Below are positions 41,214 through 50,062 of a stretch of 64,000 nucleotides of DNA, piece by piece. The notes beneath the pieces are model-generated. The model was given only the letters and a program-made list of their open reading frames with translations, made no database searches and was not told the DNA's origin. The stretch covers positions 1,240,001 through 1,304,000 of the forward strand of contig NZ_JARVWQ010000002.1 in the NCBI RefSeq assembly GCF_029846255.1, written 5' to 3'. This DNA is from Amnibacterium sp. CER49 (lineage in GTDB: Bacteria; Actinomycetota; Actinomycetes; Actinomycetales; Microbacteriaceae). Position numbers and translations under genes: made by a program. Positions within the stretch are counted from its first letter, which is position 1, and each line of letters opens with the position of its first letter.

Positions 41214-42010
41214 GCCGGCACAGCCGTGAGCAGGCTCACCCCGCCGCTCACGGTGTTCGCCTTGAGCACGAGGCGCGGAGCGCCGTCCGCCCCGATCGAC
41301 CCGGTGATCCGGCCCCGGTTCACCGTCACCGGCTGCGAGCCGAGCTGCAGGCGGCCGCTCGCGGTCGCGATCGTGTAGTCGACGCGGACGTCGGCGCCGA
41401 GGCGGGCCGTCATCGATCCGCTGACCGTGTTCACCGAGACCGTCTCGGCCGCGCCGGAGAGGTCGAGGTAGACATCCGCGCTCACGGCGTCGCATGAGAA
41501 CGCCCGCACCTCGCCCGAGGCGGTCACGTCGCCGCTCACGGTGTGCACGGCGAGGGCGCCCTCGTGGTCGCGGACCGACACCTCGCCGCTCACCGAGTTC
41601 AGCTGCACGTTCCCGGCGACGCCGTCGAGCACGAGGTCGCCGGACACCGAGCTGAGCGAGACGTCGCTCGTCAGGCCCGTCACGAGCACGGGCGCGCTGG
41701 CGACCCCGAGCTTCAGGGCGACGGCGCGCGGCACGAGCAGGCTCACGTCGGCACGCGCCGAGGTCGTGAGGTTCTTCATCGCGCCGAGCCAGTCGTCCCA
41801 GCGGACCTGCGTGTGGTCGATCTCCAGCCGGTCGCCGCTCTGCACGATGCGCAGCGGACGCCCGCTGACCGAGTGCACCTCGACCCGCGTGAACGTCTCG
41901 TCGTGGCCGAGGATGTCGACCTGCCCGCCCGCGAGGCCCACCTTGAGCCGCGCCACCCCCTCGAGGTCGAGCGTCGTCCCGTCCTCGATCATCCATTCCT
42001 CGTCGGCCAT
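41210..42010 (-). CDS. DUF4097 beta-strand-repeat (adhesin-like) protein
   Basis: 266 aa, ATG with GAGAAGGGAACGGCG. A right-handed beta-helix-like series of repeats each containing SVSGD/TVSG: VHSVSGRPL, SLSSVSGDLVLDG, QLNSVSGEVSV, VHTVSGDVTASG, VNTVSGSMTARL, ANTVSGGVSLL. No signal peptide or membrane helix, so it is cytoplasmic. DUF4097 proteins are often encoded with PadR regulators and have no assigned function; a sensing or scaffolding role is a guess. First gene of the two-gene operon. Confidence 0.85.
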   Translation of the reverse strand: MADEEWMIEDGTTLDLEGVARLKVGLAGGQVDILGHDETFTRVEVHSVSGRPLRIVQSGDRLEIDHTQVRWDDWLGAMKNLTTSARADVSLLVPRAVALKLGVASAPVLVTGLTSDVSLSSVSGDLVLDGVAGNVQLNSVSGEVSVRDHEGALAVHTVSGDVTASGEVRAFSCDAVSADVYLDLSGAAETVSVNTVSGSMTARLGADVRVDYTIATASGRLQLGSQPVTVNRGRITGSIGADGAPRLVLKANTVSGGVSLLTAVPA

Positions 42011-42029
42011 CGCCGTTCCCTTCTCCGTT

Positions 42030-42078
42030 CGAGATATATCTCGTTCTGCCGGCCGACTGTACAACGCGATACATCTCG
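42030..42078. promoter_or_regulatory. Paired PadR-type operators upstream of the DUF4097-padR operon
   Basis: CGAGATATATCTCG (42030-42043) is a perfect 14-bp palindrome, strikingly AT-rich for this genome, 19 nt before the ATG at 42010. A second site CGCGATACATCTCG (42065-42078) matches it at 12 of 14 positions, centre-to-centre distance 35 bp. The pair is well placed to block the operon promoter. A minus-strand TTGTAC (complement of 42058-42063) between them could be a -35 box. Confidence 0.65.
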
Positions 42079-42154
42079 AGTCCAGCTCTGCTCGCCGCCC
42101 CGTCGCGGCGCCGTCGGACGCCGGCCGTTCACCCGGCACTGCTACCTCCTTGCC

Positions 42155-43606
42155 GTGCCCGCTCGTGCCCTGCCCCCGTGGACCGACGCGCTCTGGGCAG
42201 GCCTCGCCGGCACACTCGTCGCCGGGTGGCACGTCGAGGTCCCGGCGCTCTGGCGCGACGAGGCGGCATCCGTCGCAGCCGCCACCCGTACCTGGGCCGC
42301 CTTCGGCGGGATGATCCAGCACGTCGACGTCGTGCACGCCGTCTACTACGCGGCACTGCACGTCTGGTTCCTCGCCGTCGGCTACACGCCGCTCACGCTG
42401 CGGCTGCCGTCGGTGCTCGCCGCGGGCGGTACCGCCGCGGTCGTCGCGCTCCTCGGCGCACGGCTCGGCGGCCGCGTCGCCGGTGTCGTGGCCGGTCTCG
42501 TCGCGGCCGTGCTGCCGTCGCTCGTCTGGGCCGGCGGTGAGGGCCGCTCCTACGCCCTCACCGCGCTGCTCGCCGCGGCGACCGTGCTCGCGCTGCTGCA
42601 CGCGCTCGGTCCGCACCGCTCCCGCGCGACGGCACTGCTCGCCTGGACGGGGCACGCGGCTCTGCTCGCGCTGACCGCGGCCCTCTTCCTCGACGCGCTC
42701 CTGCTCGGCGGCGCCACCGCGGTCGCCGCCGCGCTCCTCGGACGCGGTCGGCAGCGGGCGGCCGGTGCGGTCGCCGCGGTCGTGGCGGCGATCGCGGTGC
42801 TGCCGCTCGCCCGCCTCGCCGCCGCGCAGACGGGGCAGGTCGCCTGGATCCGGCCCGCGACCTGGCACGACGTCGCGGTGACGCAGTGGTTCCGGTCCGA
42901 CGCCGTCGCCTGGACCGTGCTCGCCGTCGTCGTGGTCGGCGCGGTCGCTGCGGTGCTCCGGCACGCCGTCCCGGCCCCGGCCCTCGCCGTCGCGCTGCCG
43001 TGGGCGCTGCTGCCGCCGGCTGCGCTGCTCGCCGCCGGGCTCGTGCATGCCCCGATGTACTGGCCGCGGTACGTCACGTTCACGGCGCCCGCGATCGCGC
43101 TGCTCGTGGGGCTCGCCGCCGCGGCGCTCCCCCGCCTCCTCCCCGCCGTCGCGGTCCTCGCGATCGCCGTCACGGCGCTGCCGCAGGTGGTCGCCGACCG
43201 TCAGCCGCGTGCGAAGGCGGGCAGCGAGCTGCAGCTCGCCGCGCGTCTCGTCGCGACCGAGCGGCGCCCCGGTGACGGGCCCTCCGGGATCGTCTACGGG
43301 CAGTACCACCACATCCCCGGCGTCACGACGCGCATCGAGGAGATCGCCTATCCGCTGCCGTTCCGGGGCCTCACCGACCTCACGGCGCGTGGGCCGCTCG
43401 CCGAGAGCACCGCGCTGTTCGGCGCGGACACGACCACGACGGCGGCGGTGCCGCGGTTGCGCGGCCTCCGGACGGTCTGGTTCCTGCTCGACCTCGACTC
43501 CGAGCCGAAGACCGTCGTCCCCGTCGCCGCGATGCGCGTGCTCGGCCTCCGGCAGACCGGCACGTTCCGCACGAGCGGGTCGATGCTGCTCCGCTTCAGC
43601 CGCTGA
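42155..43606 (+). CDS. Multi-spanning GT39-like (GT-C) glycosyltransferase
   Basis: 483 aa from GTG 42155, the only plausible start; no Shine-Dalgarno, but TACCTC 6 nt upstream suggests a leaderless mRNA. N-terminal helix followed by the periplasmic motif PALWRDEAASVAAATRTW (Asp-Glu catalytic pair of GT39-like enzymes) and VDVVHAVYYAALHVWF. About ten further helices, then a ~110-residue soluble C-terminal domain starting near KAGSELQLAARLVA. It likely uses a polyprenyl-phosphate sugar; acceptor unknown. Confidence 0.75.
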   Translation: MPARALPPWTDALWAGLAGTLVAGWHVEVPALWRDEAASVAAATRTWAAFGGMIQHVDVVHAVYYAALHVWFLAVGYTPLTLRLPSVLAAGGTAAVVALLGARLGGRVAGVVAGLVAAVLPSLVWAGGEGRSYALTALLAAATVLALLHALGPHRSRATALLAWTGHAALLALTAALFLDALLLGGATAVAAALLGRGRQRAAGAVAAVVAAIAVLPLARLAAAQTGQVAWIRPATWHDVAVTQWFRSDAVAWTVLAVVVVGAVAAVLRHAVPAPALAVALPWALLPPAALLAAGLVHAPMYWPRYVTFTAPAIALLVGLAAAALPRLLPAVAVLAIAVTALPQVVADRQPRAKAGSELQLAARLVATERRPGDGPSGIVYGQYHHIPGVTTRIEEIAYPLPFRGLTDLTARGPLAESTALFGADTTTTAAVPRLRGLRTVWFLLDLDSEPKTVVPVAAMRVLGLRQTGTFRTSGSMLLRFSR

Positions 43607-43622
43607 GGCGGCGGACTGCCGC

Positions 43623-43628
43623 TACGGT
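43623..43628 (+). promoter_or_regulatory. -10 box of nucleotidyltransferase gene, leaderless start
   Basis: TACGGT, 6 nt (CGCCGG) before ATG 43635. Confidence 0.5.
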
Positions 43629-43634
43629 CGCCGG

Positions 43635-44438
43635 ATGCACCCGGAGGCCGCGCGCGTCGGGACGGAGCTCGCCGACGCGATCGCCGCCGCGCTGGGGCAG
43701 GACCTCGTCGGGCTCGTGCTGCACGGCAGCGCCGTGCTCGGGGACTTCGCGCCGCATCGCAGCGACCTCGACCTGCTCGCGGCGCTGCGATCGGATCCCG
43801 ACGAGCAGGTGCTCGCCCGGCTCGCGGCGCTGCACCAGCGGTTCGACCGCTCGCATCCGCACTGGGCCGGCCGGATCGAGGTCGAGTACGTCGCGCTCGA
43901 TCTGCTCACGGGCGTCGACCCCTCGAGACGGTTCGCGCGCGTCAGCCCCGGCGAGTCCCTGCACCTCGTGCCGGCGAGCGACCACTACCTGCTGAACCGC
44001 GCATCGGCCAGGAACGGCGTCGCGCTGATCGGGCCCGCGCCCCACGCGCTCGTGCCCGAGGTGCCGCCCGTCACCGTCCGGGCCGTCGTGCGACGGCACG
44101 TCGAGCAGTGGCCCGAGTGGGTCCGCGAGAACGAGGCCCCGGGCTTCCTCGCCTACGCGGTGCTCACGCTCTGCCGGGCCCGCCTGCTGCTCGAGCACGA
44201 CCGCCGCGGGTCGAAGCACGAGTCGGCGCTGCAGGCGGAGGCGGAGCTGCCGGAGCACGCGGACCTGGTCCGCTGGGCGGATCGGTGGTGGTACGACGAC
44301 GGCACGGACGACGGCGGCGCGCCGCGGGCCGCGGTCCTCGCGTTCGTCGACGAGCAGGCGAGGGAGCTGCTCGCGGCGCATCCCGCGCCGTCGTCCCCGT
44401 TCGCGGATCCGGAAGAACTCGGGGACACGCCGGCGTGA
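43635..44438 (+). CDS. Nucleotidyltransferase-fold protein with aminoglycoside-adenylyltransferase-like C-terminus
   Basis: 267 aa. Pol-beta-type motif LVLHGSAVLGDFAPHRSDLDLLAAL has the GS and the DxD metal ligands; a third acidic residue is probably in RIEVEYVAL. The C-terminal half is helical (FLAYAVLTLCRARLLLEHD) like the DUF4111 domain of AadA-type enzymes. It could adenylylate a small molecule; a resistance function is not indicated. Genes here are monocistronic. Confidence 0.8.
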   Translation: MHPEAARVGTELADAIAAALGQDLVGLVLHGSAVLGDFAPHRSDLDLLAALRSDPDEQVLARLAALHQRFDRSHPHWAGRIEVEYVALDLLTGVDPSRRFARVSPGESLHLVPASDHYLLNRASARNGVALIGPAPHALVPEVPPVTVRAVVRRHVEQWPEWVRENEAPGFLAYAVLTLCRARLLLEHDRRGSKHESALQAEAELPEHADLVRWADRWWYDDGTDDGGAPRAAVLAFVDEQARELLAAHPAPSSPFADPEELGDTPA

Positions 44439-44520
44439 GGCTCCCTCCGCCGGCGTGTCGGCGAGGATCTCCGGAACGGCGCGAGAAATCCGGATCCGCG
44501 ATCGGGGGGGCGGACCCGGG

Positions 44521-46305
44521 CTACGGGTGCTCGAGGCGCTCGGCGGCCTCGAGCCAGGCGAGCTCGAGGTCCTCGCGCTCCGACTCGCGCTCGCGCAGCC
44601 GCTCGGTGAGCTCACCGAGTCCCGCGTAGTCGCTCTGATCGTGCGCCGCGAGGGCCGCGTGCTCGCTCGCGATGCGCTCCTCCGCCCGGCCGATGCGCTT
44701 CTCGAGCGACGCGAGCTCCTTCTCGAGGTTCCGCCGCTCGGCCCCGGACAGCGCGTCGCCCTCCGGCCGGCCGGGGCTTCCCGGCGCGTCCGACGGCACC
44801 GCGGCGATCGCGTCCGTGAGCCGCAGGTACTCCTCCACACCACCCGGCAGGTGGCGCAGCCGGCCGCCCGCGACCGCGTACTGCTGATCGGTGACCCGCT
44901 CGATCAGGTACCGGTCGTGGCTGACGACGATGAGCGTGCCCGGCCACGAGTCGAGCACGTCCTCCATCGCCGTGAGCATGTCGGTGTCGAGGTCGTTCGT
45001 CGGCTCGTCGAGGATCAGCACGTTCGGCTCGTCGAGCAGCACGAGCAGCAGCTGGAGCCGCCGCCGCCAGCCCCCGGACAGCTCGCCGACCCGGCTCGAG
45101 AGCTGCGCCGAGGGGAAGCCGAGCCGCTCGAGCAGCTGCCCCGGCGTCATCTCCGCGCCGCCGACCTGGTAGCCCGCCCGCAGCCGGCCGATCAGGTCGC
45201 TCACCCGCTCCCCGAGCAGCGGCTCGAGCTCGTCGAGCTGCTGGCTGAGGCGCCGGATCCGCACCGTCCTGCCCTGCTTCACCCGGCCGGCCGCGGGCGG
45301 CACGGTGCCGTCGATCAGGCCGAGCAGCGTCGACTTGCCCGCGCCGTTCCGGCCGAGGATCCCGGTGCGCTCCCCCGGCGCGATGCGCCACTCGACGTGC
45401 TCGAGCACCCGCCGCCCGTCGAAGGCGGCACCGGCGTCGACGAGGTCGACGACGTCCTTGCCGAGCCGCGCGGTCGCGACCCGCGTGAGCTCGACCCGGT
45501 CGCGGGGCGGCGGCTCGTCGGCGATCAGCGCCGCGGCGGCGTCGAGGCGGAACTTCGGCTTCGACGTGCGCGCCGGGGCGCCGCGGCGCAGCCAGGCGAG
45601 CTCCTTGCGGAGCAGGTTCTGCCGGCGGTCCTCGATCGCCCGCGCCTGGCGGTCGCGCTCGAGGCGCTGCAGCACGTACGCGGCGTAGCCGCCCTCGAAG
45701 GCGTCGACGGTGCGGTCGTGCACCTCCCACATCCGCGTGCAGACCGCGTCGAGGAACCAGCGGTCGTGGCTCACGACGACGAGCGCGCCCTGCCCGGCCG
45801 CCCACCGGGCGTTCAGGTGGGCCGCGAGCCACCGCACGCCCTCGAGATCGAGGTGGTTCGTCGGCTCGTCGAGCAGCAGCACGTCGTCCTCGCCGACGAG
45901 CAGCGCCGCGAGCGCCACCCGCCGCCGCTGGCCGCCGGAGAGCGCGTCGGTCGGGGTCGCGGGGTCGAGGCCCTCGAGCAGGCCGGTCATCACGTCGCGC
46001 ACGCGCCGGTCGCCCGCCCACTCGTGCTCGGGGCGGTCGCCGACGACCGCCTCGAGCACCGTTCCTGCGGCGAGCGCGTCGCGCTGGTCGAGCATGCCGA
46101 TCCGGACGCCGCCGCGCCGCGTGACCCGGCCGCCGTCGGGCTCGCGCACGCCGCCGAGCAGCCCGAGCAGGGTCGACTTGCCCTCGCCGTTGCGGCCGAC
46201 GACACCGATGCGGTCGCCGGACTCGAGCCCGAGCGAGAGGTCGTCGAGCACGACCCGCGTCGGGTGCTCGAGCCGGATCCGCTCCGCGCCGACCAGGTGC
46301 ACCAC
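44521..46305 (-). CDS. ABC-F family ATP-binding protein (Uup-like)
   Basis: 594 aa, GTG start (MVHLVGAERIRLEHP). Two ABC domains: Walker A GRNGEGKST and GRNGAGKST, signatures LSGGQRRRVALAALL and LSGGWRRRLQLLL, Walker B DVLLLDEPTNHLDLEG and VLILDEPTNDLDTDM. A long C-terminal charged coiled coil (residues ~520-594) resembles Uup. ABC-F proteins act on ribosomes, not in transport. In the conserved actinobacterial order it normally sits next to ispE, but here three extra genes separate them. Confidence 0.93.
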   Translation of the reverse strand: MVHLVGAERIRLEHPTRVVLDDLSLGLESGDRIGVVGRNGEGKSTLLGLLGGVREPDGGRVTRRGGVRIGMLDQRDALAAGTVLEAVVGDRPEHEWAGDRRVRDVMTGLLEGLDPATPTDALSGGQRRRVALAALLVGEDDVLLLDEPTNHLDLEGVRWLAAHLNARWAAGQGALVVVSHDRWFLDAVCTRMWEVHDRTVDAFEGGYAAYVLQRLERDRQARAIEDRRQNLLRKELAWLRRGAPARTSKPKFRLDAAAALIADEPPPRDRVELTRVATARLGKDVVDLVDAGAAFDGRRVLEHVEWRIAPGERTGILGRNGAGKSTLLGLIDGTVPPAAGRVKQGRTVRIRRLSQQLDELEPLLGERVSDLIGRLRAGYQVGGAEMTPGQLLERLGFPSAQLSSRVGELSGGWRRRLQLLLVLLDEPNVLILDEPTNDLDTDMLTAMEDVLDSWPGTLIVVSHDRYLIERVTDQQYAVAGGRLRHLPGGVEEYLRLTDAIAAVPSDAPGSPGRPEGDALSGAERRNLEKELASLEKRIGRAEERIASEHAALAAHDQSDYAGLGELTERLRERESEREDLELAWLEAAERLEHP

Positions 46306-46313
46306 GGGCCGAC

Positions 46314-46319
46314 AGCCTA
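46314..46319 (-). promoter_or_regulatory. -10 box of ABC-F gene, leaderless start
   Basis: TAGGCT on the minus strand, 8 nt before GTG 46305. Confidence 0.45.
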
Positions 46320-46352
46320 GGCGGGGCCGCTCGAGGACCCTCGTGCGACCGC

Positions 46353-46967
46353 CTAGCCGACCGGCCCGACGGCCCTCGGGCAGGCGTCCTGCGGCTGCAT
46401 TCCGGTCGACGGCGTCGGGCGGGCGCAGGCGCCGGGCCGGTGCTCCTCGAGCACCCTGCTGCCGAGCGGCTGCGCCAGGACGACCGTGGCGGTGCTCTCG
46501 ACCACGAGCGCGCTGCACGCGGCGCCGATGCGCGGGCGCGGACCCGCGAGGTCGAGCACGACCGCCCCGGCGCTCTCGGTGACGTAGACGTCGGTCGGAG
46601 CGCCGCACGCCGGCGACGTGCCCGAGGTCCAGAGGATCCGCACGTCCGGGGAGGCCGGGGAGGATCGGACCAGCTGCCAGACCGGACCGAGACGCTTCGT
46701 GCTCGGCACGGGGCCCTGGTGCTGCACGAGGTGCGCGGTGCGCGCCGCGCCGGGGGCCGTGGAGGGCGCGGGACCCGGCTTCACGACGGCGCCCTCACCG
46801 GGGCCGCGCGCCGACGCGGACGGCGACGACGACGCGCTCGGCGAGGACGGCGAGGACGACGCGGATGAGCCGGATGCGCCGCCCGAGGCAGCGCCCGCCT
46901 GCCCGGCGCAGCCGGACAGCAGCAGCGCGACGGCGGGGGCGAGGAGCAGCGAGCGGAGGCGGGTCAT
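46353..46967 (-). CDS. Lipoprotein of unknown function in ECF sigma operon
   Basis: 204 aa, ATG. Signal peptide LRSLLLAPAVALLLSGC with the lipobox LSGC, then a Ser/Pro/Gly-rich linker (~25-75) and a C-terminal domain with five Cys (PACGAP, AACSAL, GACARP, DACPRA plus the lipobox). Segments VYVTESAGAVVLDLAG and ATVVLAQPLGSRVL suggest a beta-rich fold. No family recognised. It starts 8 nt after the membrane-protein gene and is the third gene of the sigma-factor operon. Confidence 0.72.
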   Translation of the reverse strand: MTRLRSLLLAPAVALLLSGCAGQAGAASGGASGSSASSSPSSPSASSSPSASARGPGEGAVVKPGPAPSTAPGAARTAHLVQHQGPVPSTKRLGPVWQLVRSSPASPDVRILWTSGTSPACGAPTDVYVTESAGAVVLDLAGPRPRIGAACSALVVESTATVVLAQPLGSRVLEEHRPGACARPTPSTGMQPQDACPRAVGPVG

Positions 46968-46975
46968 CGGTGCTC

Positions 46976-47593
46976 CTATCGGGTCAGCGTCACGCGCGCC
47001 GTCGCGGTCGGGCCGTCGGCGAGCGTCCATCGCAGGGTCACGGCGCCCGGGTCGGCGGGGAGGGCGAGCCGCATGGCGAAGCGGACGGCGGAGGAGGGCG
47101 GGAGCGCCCGCACCGGCGTGCAGTTCAACCGGTAGCGCAGCGGGACGCCGCTCGGCAGCGCCGCCTCCGTGTAGGTGGGGCACGGGCTCAGCCGCACCGC
47201 CTTCGCGGACGTGTTCGTGAGGGTCACCGTGTAGGCGAGCACCGATCCGGCGCGCGCCGTGGCGGGCGCCGCGATGGCGGCGTGGACCGGCAGCGTCGGC
47301 GAGACCGGACCCTGCACGAGCGGACCGACGCCACCGGGCCGAGCGGAGGTCCAGGGCACGGCCGGCGCCGCTGCGGCAGGGGTCGTCGCCGGCGCCGCCG
47401 GCGTCCAGACGGCCTGCGAGAGGCCGAGCACGAGGAGGCCCGCGGCGACGGCGGCGAGCGCGAGCGACGCGGCGAGCACCCCGCGGCGTCCCGAGGACCG
47501 GAGGTGCGGTCGGGACACGTCGCGGAGCACGAACGGCCGGTCCTGCCAGCGGTCGTCGTCGCGGAGCGCGCGGAGGGAGTCCTCGGGGTTCAT
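46976..47593 (-). CDS. Single-pass membrane protein, putative anti-sigma partner
   Basis: 205 aa, ATG overlapping the sigma factor stop (ATGA). Cytoplasmic N-tail of ~40 residues (NPEDSLRALRDDDRWQDRPF), one membrane helix at ~42-62 (VLAASLALAAVAAGLLVLGL), then a Pro/Ala linker and an extracytoplasmic domain (VLAYTVTLTNTSAKAVRLSPCPTY; DUF4232-like). Position and topology fit a membrane anti-sigma factor, but no zinc-type or ASD motif is visible, so this is inference. Confidence 0.7.
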   Translation of the reverse strand: MNPEDSLRALRDDDRWQDRPFVLRDVSRPHLRSSGRRGVLAASLALAAVAAGLLVLGLSQAVWTPAAPATTPAAAAPAVPWTSARPGGVGPLVQGPVSPTLPVHAAIAAPATARAGSVLAYTVTLTNTSAKAVRLSPCPTYTEAALPSGVPLRYRLNCTPVRALPPSSAVRFAMRLALPADPGAVTLRWTLADGPTATARVTLTR

Positions 47594-48069
47594 CGCTGCT
47601 CCTCCCGCAGCTTCGCGAGCCCGCGCGCGGCCTGGCTGCGCACCGTGCTCTCGCGGCAGCGGAGCAGGGCGCCGATGGCGGCGTCGTCGAGGTCGGCGTA
47701 GTACCGCAGCACGAGCACCGCCCGCTGCTGCTTCGGCAGCCCGGCGAGCCGGTCGAAGAACGCCCGGTCCTGCTCGTACCGCAGCAGCGCCGGGTCGTCG
47801 ACCGAGGCGTCGGGCACCTGCTCGACGGTCTGCTCGCGGCGCCGGGTGACGAGGTTGAGGCACCGGCGCACCACCACGGTGCGGGCGTACGCCTGCAGCG
47901 ACTCGGGCCGGATGCGCGGCCACGCGCCGCCGATCGCGATCATGGCGTCCTGCACGGCGTCCTCCCCGTCGAACGGGCTGCCGGTGAGCAGCGTGGCGAG
48001 CCGCACGAGCCTCGGCCCCTGCGTCGTGACGAACCGCTCGAACGCGGGGTCGGCGGGCAGTGCCACCAC
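47590..48069 (-). CDS. SigE-type ECF RNA polymerase sigma factor
   Basis: 159 aa from GTG 48069, chosen because GGAGG lies 8 nt upstream; an in-frame GTG at 48105 is possible but unsupported. Sigma2: RLVRLATLLTGSPFDGEDAVQDAMIAIGGAW; sigma4: LPKQQRAVLVLRYYADLDDAAIGALL and RESTVRSQAARGLAKLRE. This is the short SigE/SCO-type ECF group of Actinobacteria. Heads an operon with a membrane protein and a lipoprotein, divergent from a further lipoprotein gene; an envelope-stress regulon is plausible. Confidence 0.9.
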   Translation of the reverse strand: MVALPADPAFERFVTTQGPRLVRLATLLTGSPFDGEDAVQDAMIAIGGAWPRIRPESLQAYARTVVVRRCLNLVTRRREQTVEQVPDASVDDPALLRYEQDRAFFDRLAGLPKQQRAVLVLRYYADLDDAAIGALLRCRESTVRSQAARGLAKLREEQR

Positions 48070-48110
48070 TGCGGGCACCTCCGGCCTCGGGACGAGCAGC
48101 TCCACACCTC

Positions 48111-48135
48111 GTATACCCCGGAGCGGGGACGTTCC
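48111..48135 (-). promoter_or_regulatory. Possible ECF-type promoter of the sigma operon
   Basis: On the minus strand GGAAC (48135-48131), 14 nt, then GTATAC (48116-48111). GGAAC is the common ECF -35 core. The spacing is a little short and the -10 is not canonical. Its position, ~42 nt before the GTG, would fit autoregulation. Confidence 0.35.
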
Positions 48136-48323
48136 GCTGCACGACGGACCGGACGGCTGCGGAAGGGGCGTCCTCCCCGCCACGCAGCAGCAGGGTGATC
48201 CCTGGGAGGAGGCTGCGGGGAGCGAGCCGGATCCGGCGGCGGCGGCGTCCGCCTGCGAGGGTGACACGGGCGAGCGGCGTCCGGCGGGACGGGCGCGCCC
48301 CGGCACGGAGAGGCAGGACCGGC

Positions 48324-49031
48324 ATGCGCACGATCGGAACGACCGCACTCGCCGCGCTGACGGCCGGTCTCCTCGTGACGGCGCTGGCGGGCTGCGCCGA
48401 GCCGGCGGACACCCCGTCCGGGTCCCCCACGCCGCTGCCGACCTCGCACGGCGTGCAGCCGCTGTCCTCGCCGACCGCCGGATCGACGACAGGACCCACG
48501 CCGGGCCCGACGCCGACGACCGCCCGCGCCCCGCTCACCGGCGGGTCGACGCAGATCTCCTTCAGCGGCGCGTTCGCGGCCGAGCTGCAGGCCCTCAGGG
48601 TGACCGTCGCGAAGGGGGGCAGGGCCGCCCTGCAGGGCACCACGCTGTCGCTGCCGATCACCGGCGGCTCGCTGCTGCTGTTCAGCGGCGGGACGGTCGA
48701 GGGCGACGTGCTCCACGCCGGGTCAGGCCTCGTGCTGCGGGGCCGCGGCCGGAGCGTCGAGCTCACCGATCTCGTCGTGATCCCGGGCTCGGCGCCCTAC
48801 ATCACGGGCGACGTGGTCGCGGGCGGTGCCACGCGGTCCCGCGGCGTCGTGCTCTTCACGCTGGACCCGGCGGCGATGGCGTCGCCGTCGACCACCGGTG
48901 GGCAGACGGTGTTCTCGAACGTCCGGGTCGAGCTCGACCCGGGTGCCGCGACCCTGCTGGACGCCCGGCTCGGCACCACGGCGCTGCAGGGCTCGACGGT
49001 CGTCGGCGCCGCGACGATCACCGCGGAGTAG
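48324..49031 (+). CDS. Lipoprotein of unknown function
   Basis: 235 aa, ATG. Lipobox in LLVTALAGC after a typical signal peptide, a Pro/Thr/Ser linker to ~75, then a beta-rich domain ([56 protein letters not shown]). The domain pattern resembles HtaA-like or other repeated-strand surface domains, but I cannot name it. Divergent from the ECF sigma operon. Its last 14 bp overlap the end of ispE on the other strand. Confidence 0.75.
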   Translation: MRTIGTTALAALTAGLLVTALAGCAEPADTPSGSPTPLPTSHGVQPLSSPTAGSTTGPTPGPTPTTARAPLTGGSTQISFSGAFAAELQALRVTVAKGGRAALQGTTLSLPITGGSLLLFSGGTVEGDVLHAGSGLVLRGRGRSVELTDLVVIPGSAPYITGDVVAGGATRSRGVVLFTLDPAAMASPSTTGGQTVFSNVRVELDPGAATLLDARLGTTALQGSTVVGAATITAE

Positions 49032-49953
49032 CAGGCTCGACGACGCGCGCGCCCTGCGCCGGCCCGGTCGCCCGCAGCACCGTGAGCCGCGCCGCCGACA
49101 GCGCGATCTGCAGCGAGAGCGCCGCGTCGAGGTCCTCGGCGAGGAACGCGATCGACGGGCCCGAGCCGGACACGATCCCGGTCAGCGCACCGTTGCGGCG
49201 ACCGAGCTCGAGCACCTCGCCGAGCTCGGGGCGCAGGTGCAGCGCCGCCGCTTCGAGGTCGTTGTGGAGCACGGGGGCGAGCACGGCCGGGTCGCCGGAG
49301 CGGAGCGCGGCGAGCACCTCGGGCGGCACCACCGGCGCCTCGTCCGGCTGCTCGCCCGACTCGGCGCGCAACGCGTCGAGCGTCCCGTAGACCTCCGGGG
49401 TGCTGAGTCCGCGGTCGGCGAGGGCGATCACCCACTGCAGGGTCCCCGCCGCGAGGGCGGGGCTCAGCTTCTCGCCGCGGTTCGTGCCGATCGCGGTGCC
49501 GCCGAGCAGGGCGAAGGGCACGTCGGCGCCGAGCTCGGCGGCGAGCACCGCGAGCCCGTCGCGGCCGAGGCCGAGATCCCAGAGCGCGTCGAGGGCGACG
49601 AGCGCCGCGGCCGCGTCGGCGGAGCCGCCGCCCATGCCCCCGGCGATCGGCACGCGCTTCACGACCTGCATCCGCGCGCCCCCGCGGTATCCCGTGCGGG
49701 CCTGCAGCAGGTGGGCGGCCCGGATCACGATGTTGCGGCCGTCGACGGGGAGCCCGGCGACCGGGATCGGCCCGGAGAAGGTGAGGGCGAGGTCGTCGTC
49801 GGGCTCGGCGTGCAGCTCCTCGAAGAGCGCGACGGCCTGGTAGGCGGTGGCGACGTCGTGGTAGCCGTCGGGGAGCACGCGGCCGACCCGCATGAAGACG
49901 TTCACCTTGCCCGGCGCCCGCGCGTGCACCGGTGCCGGGGAGGTGGTCACCAC
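49018..49953 (-). CDS. ispE: 4-diphosphocytidyl-2-C-methyl-D-erythritol kinase
   Basis: 311 aa, GTG start (next codon also GTG). GHMP kinase of the MEP isoprenoid pathway; phosphorylates CDP-ME. Signatures: [23 protein letters not shown], the ATP loop [17 protein letters not shown], substrate Asp, and [19 protein letters not shown] 7 nt upstream implies a leaderless mRNA. It sits between ABC-F and rsmA as in most Actinobacteria, but with extra genes on both sides. Confidence 0.95.
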   Translation of the reverse strand: MVTTSPAPVHARAPGKVNVFMRVGRVLPDGYHDVATAYQAVALFEELHAEPDDDLALTFSGPIPVAGLPVDGRNIVIRAAHLLQARTGYRGGARMQVVKRVPIAGGMGGGSADAAAALVALDALWDLGLGRDGLAVLAAELGADVPFALLGGTAIGTNRGEKLSPALAAGTLQWVIALADRGLSTPEVYGTLDALRAESGEQPDEAPVVPPEVLAALRSGDPAVLAPVLHNDLEAAALHLRPELGEVLELGRRNGALTGIVSGSGPSIAFLAEDLDAALSLQIALSAARLTVLRATGPAQGARVVEPATPR

Positions 49954-49960
49954 CCGGGTG

Positions 49961-49966
49961 ACCCTA
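49961..49966 (-). promoter_or_regulatory. -10 box of ispE, leaderless start
   Basis: TAGGGT on the minus strand, 7 nt (CACCCGG) before GTG 49953. Confidence 0.5.
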
Positions 49967-50008
49967 CCGGGAGGGCGCAGCGGCTCCCGCGGGTCGCCAC
50001 CGCTCGCC

Positions 50009-50014
50009 TACGGT
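50009..50014 (+). promoter_or_regulatory. -10 box of the DUF2382 gene
   Basis: TACGGT 48 nt before GTG 50063, leaving a leader with a GGAGCG Shine-Dalgarno. Confidence 0.35.
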
Positions 50015-50062
50015 GGACCTCGAACCGCGCGGCATCCGTCCGCGCGGCCCTGGAGCGACGCC

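Noticed and set aside
44439-44520. Terminator between the nucleotidyltransferase and ABC-F genes
   Set aside because: The 82-bp convergent gap has only short, imperfect GGATC/GATCC pairs; no convincing hairpin.
48069-48105. Sigma factor start at GTG 48105
   Set aside because: No ribosome-binding site there, while GTG 48069 has GGAGG at 8 nt and gives a normal SigE-type N-terminus.
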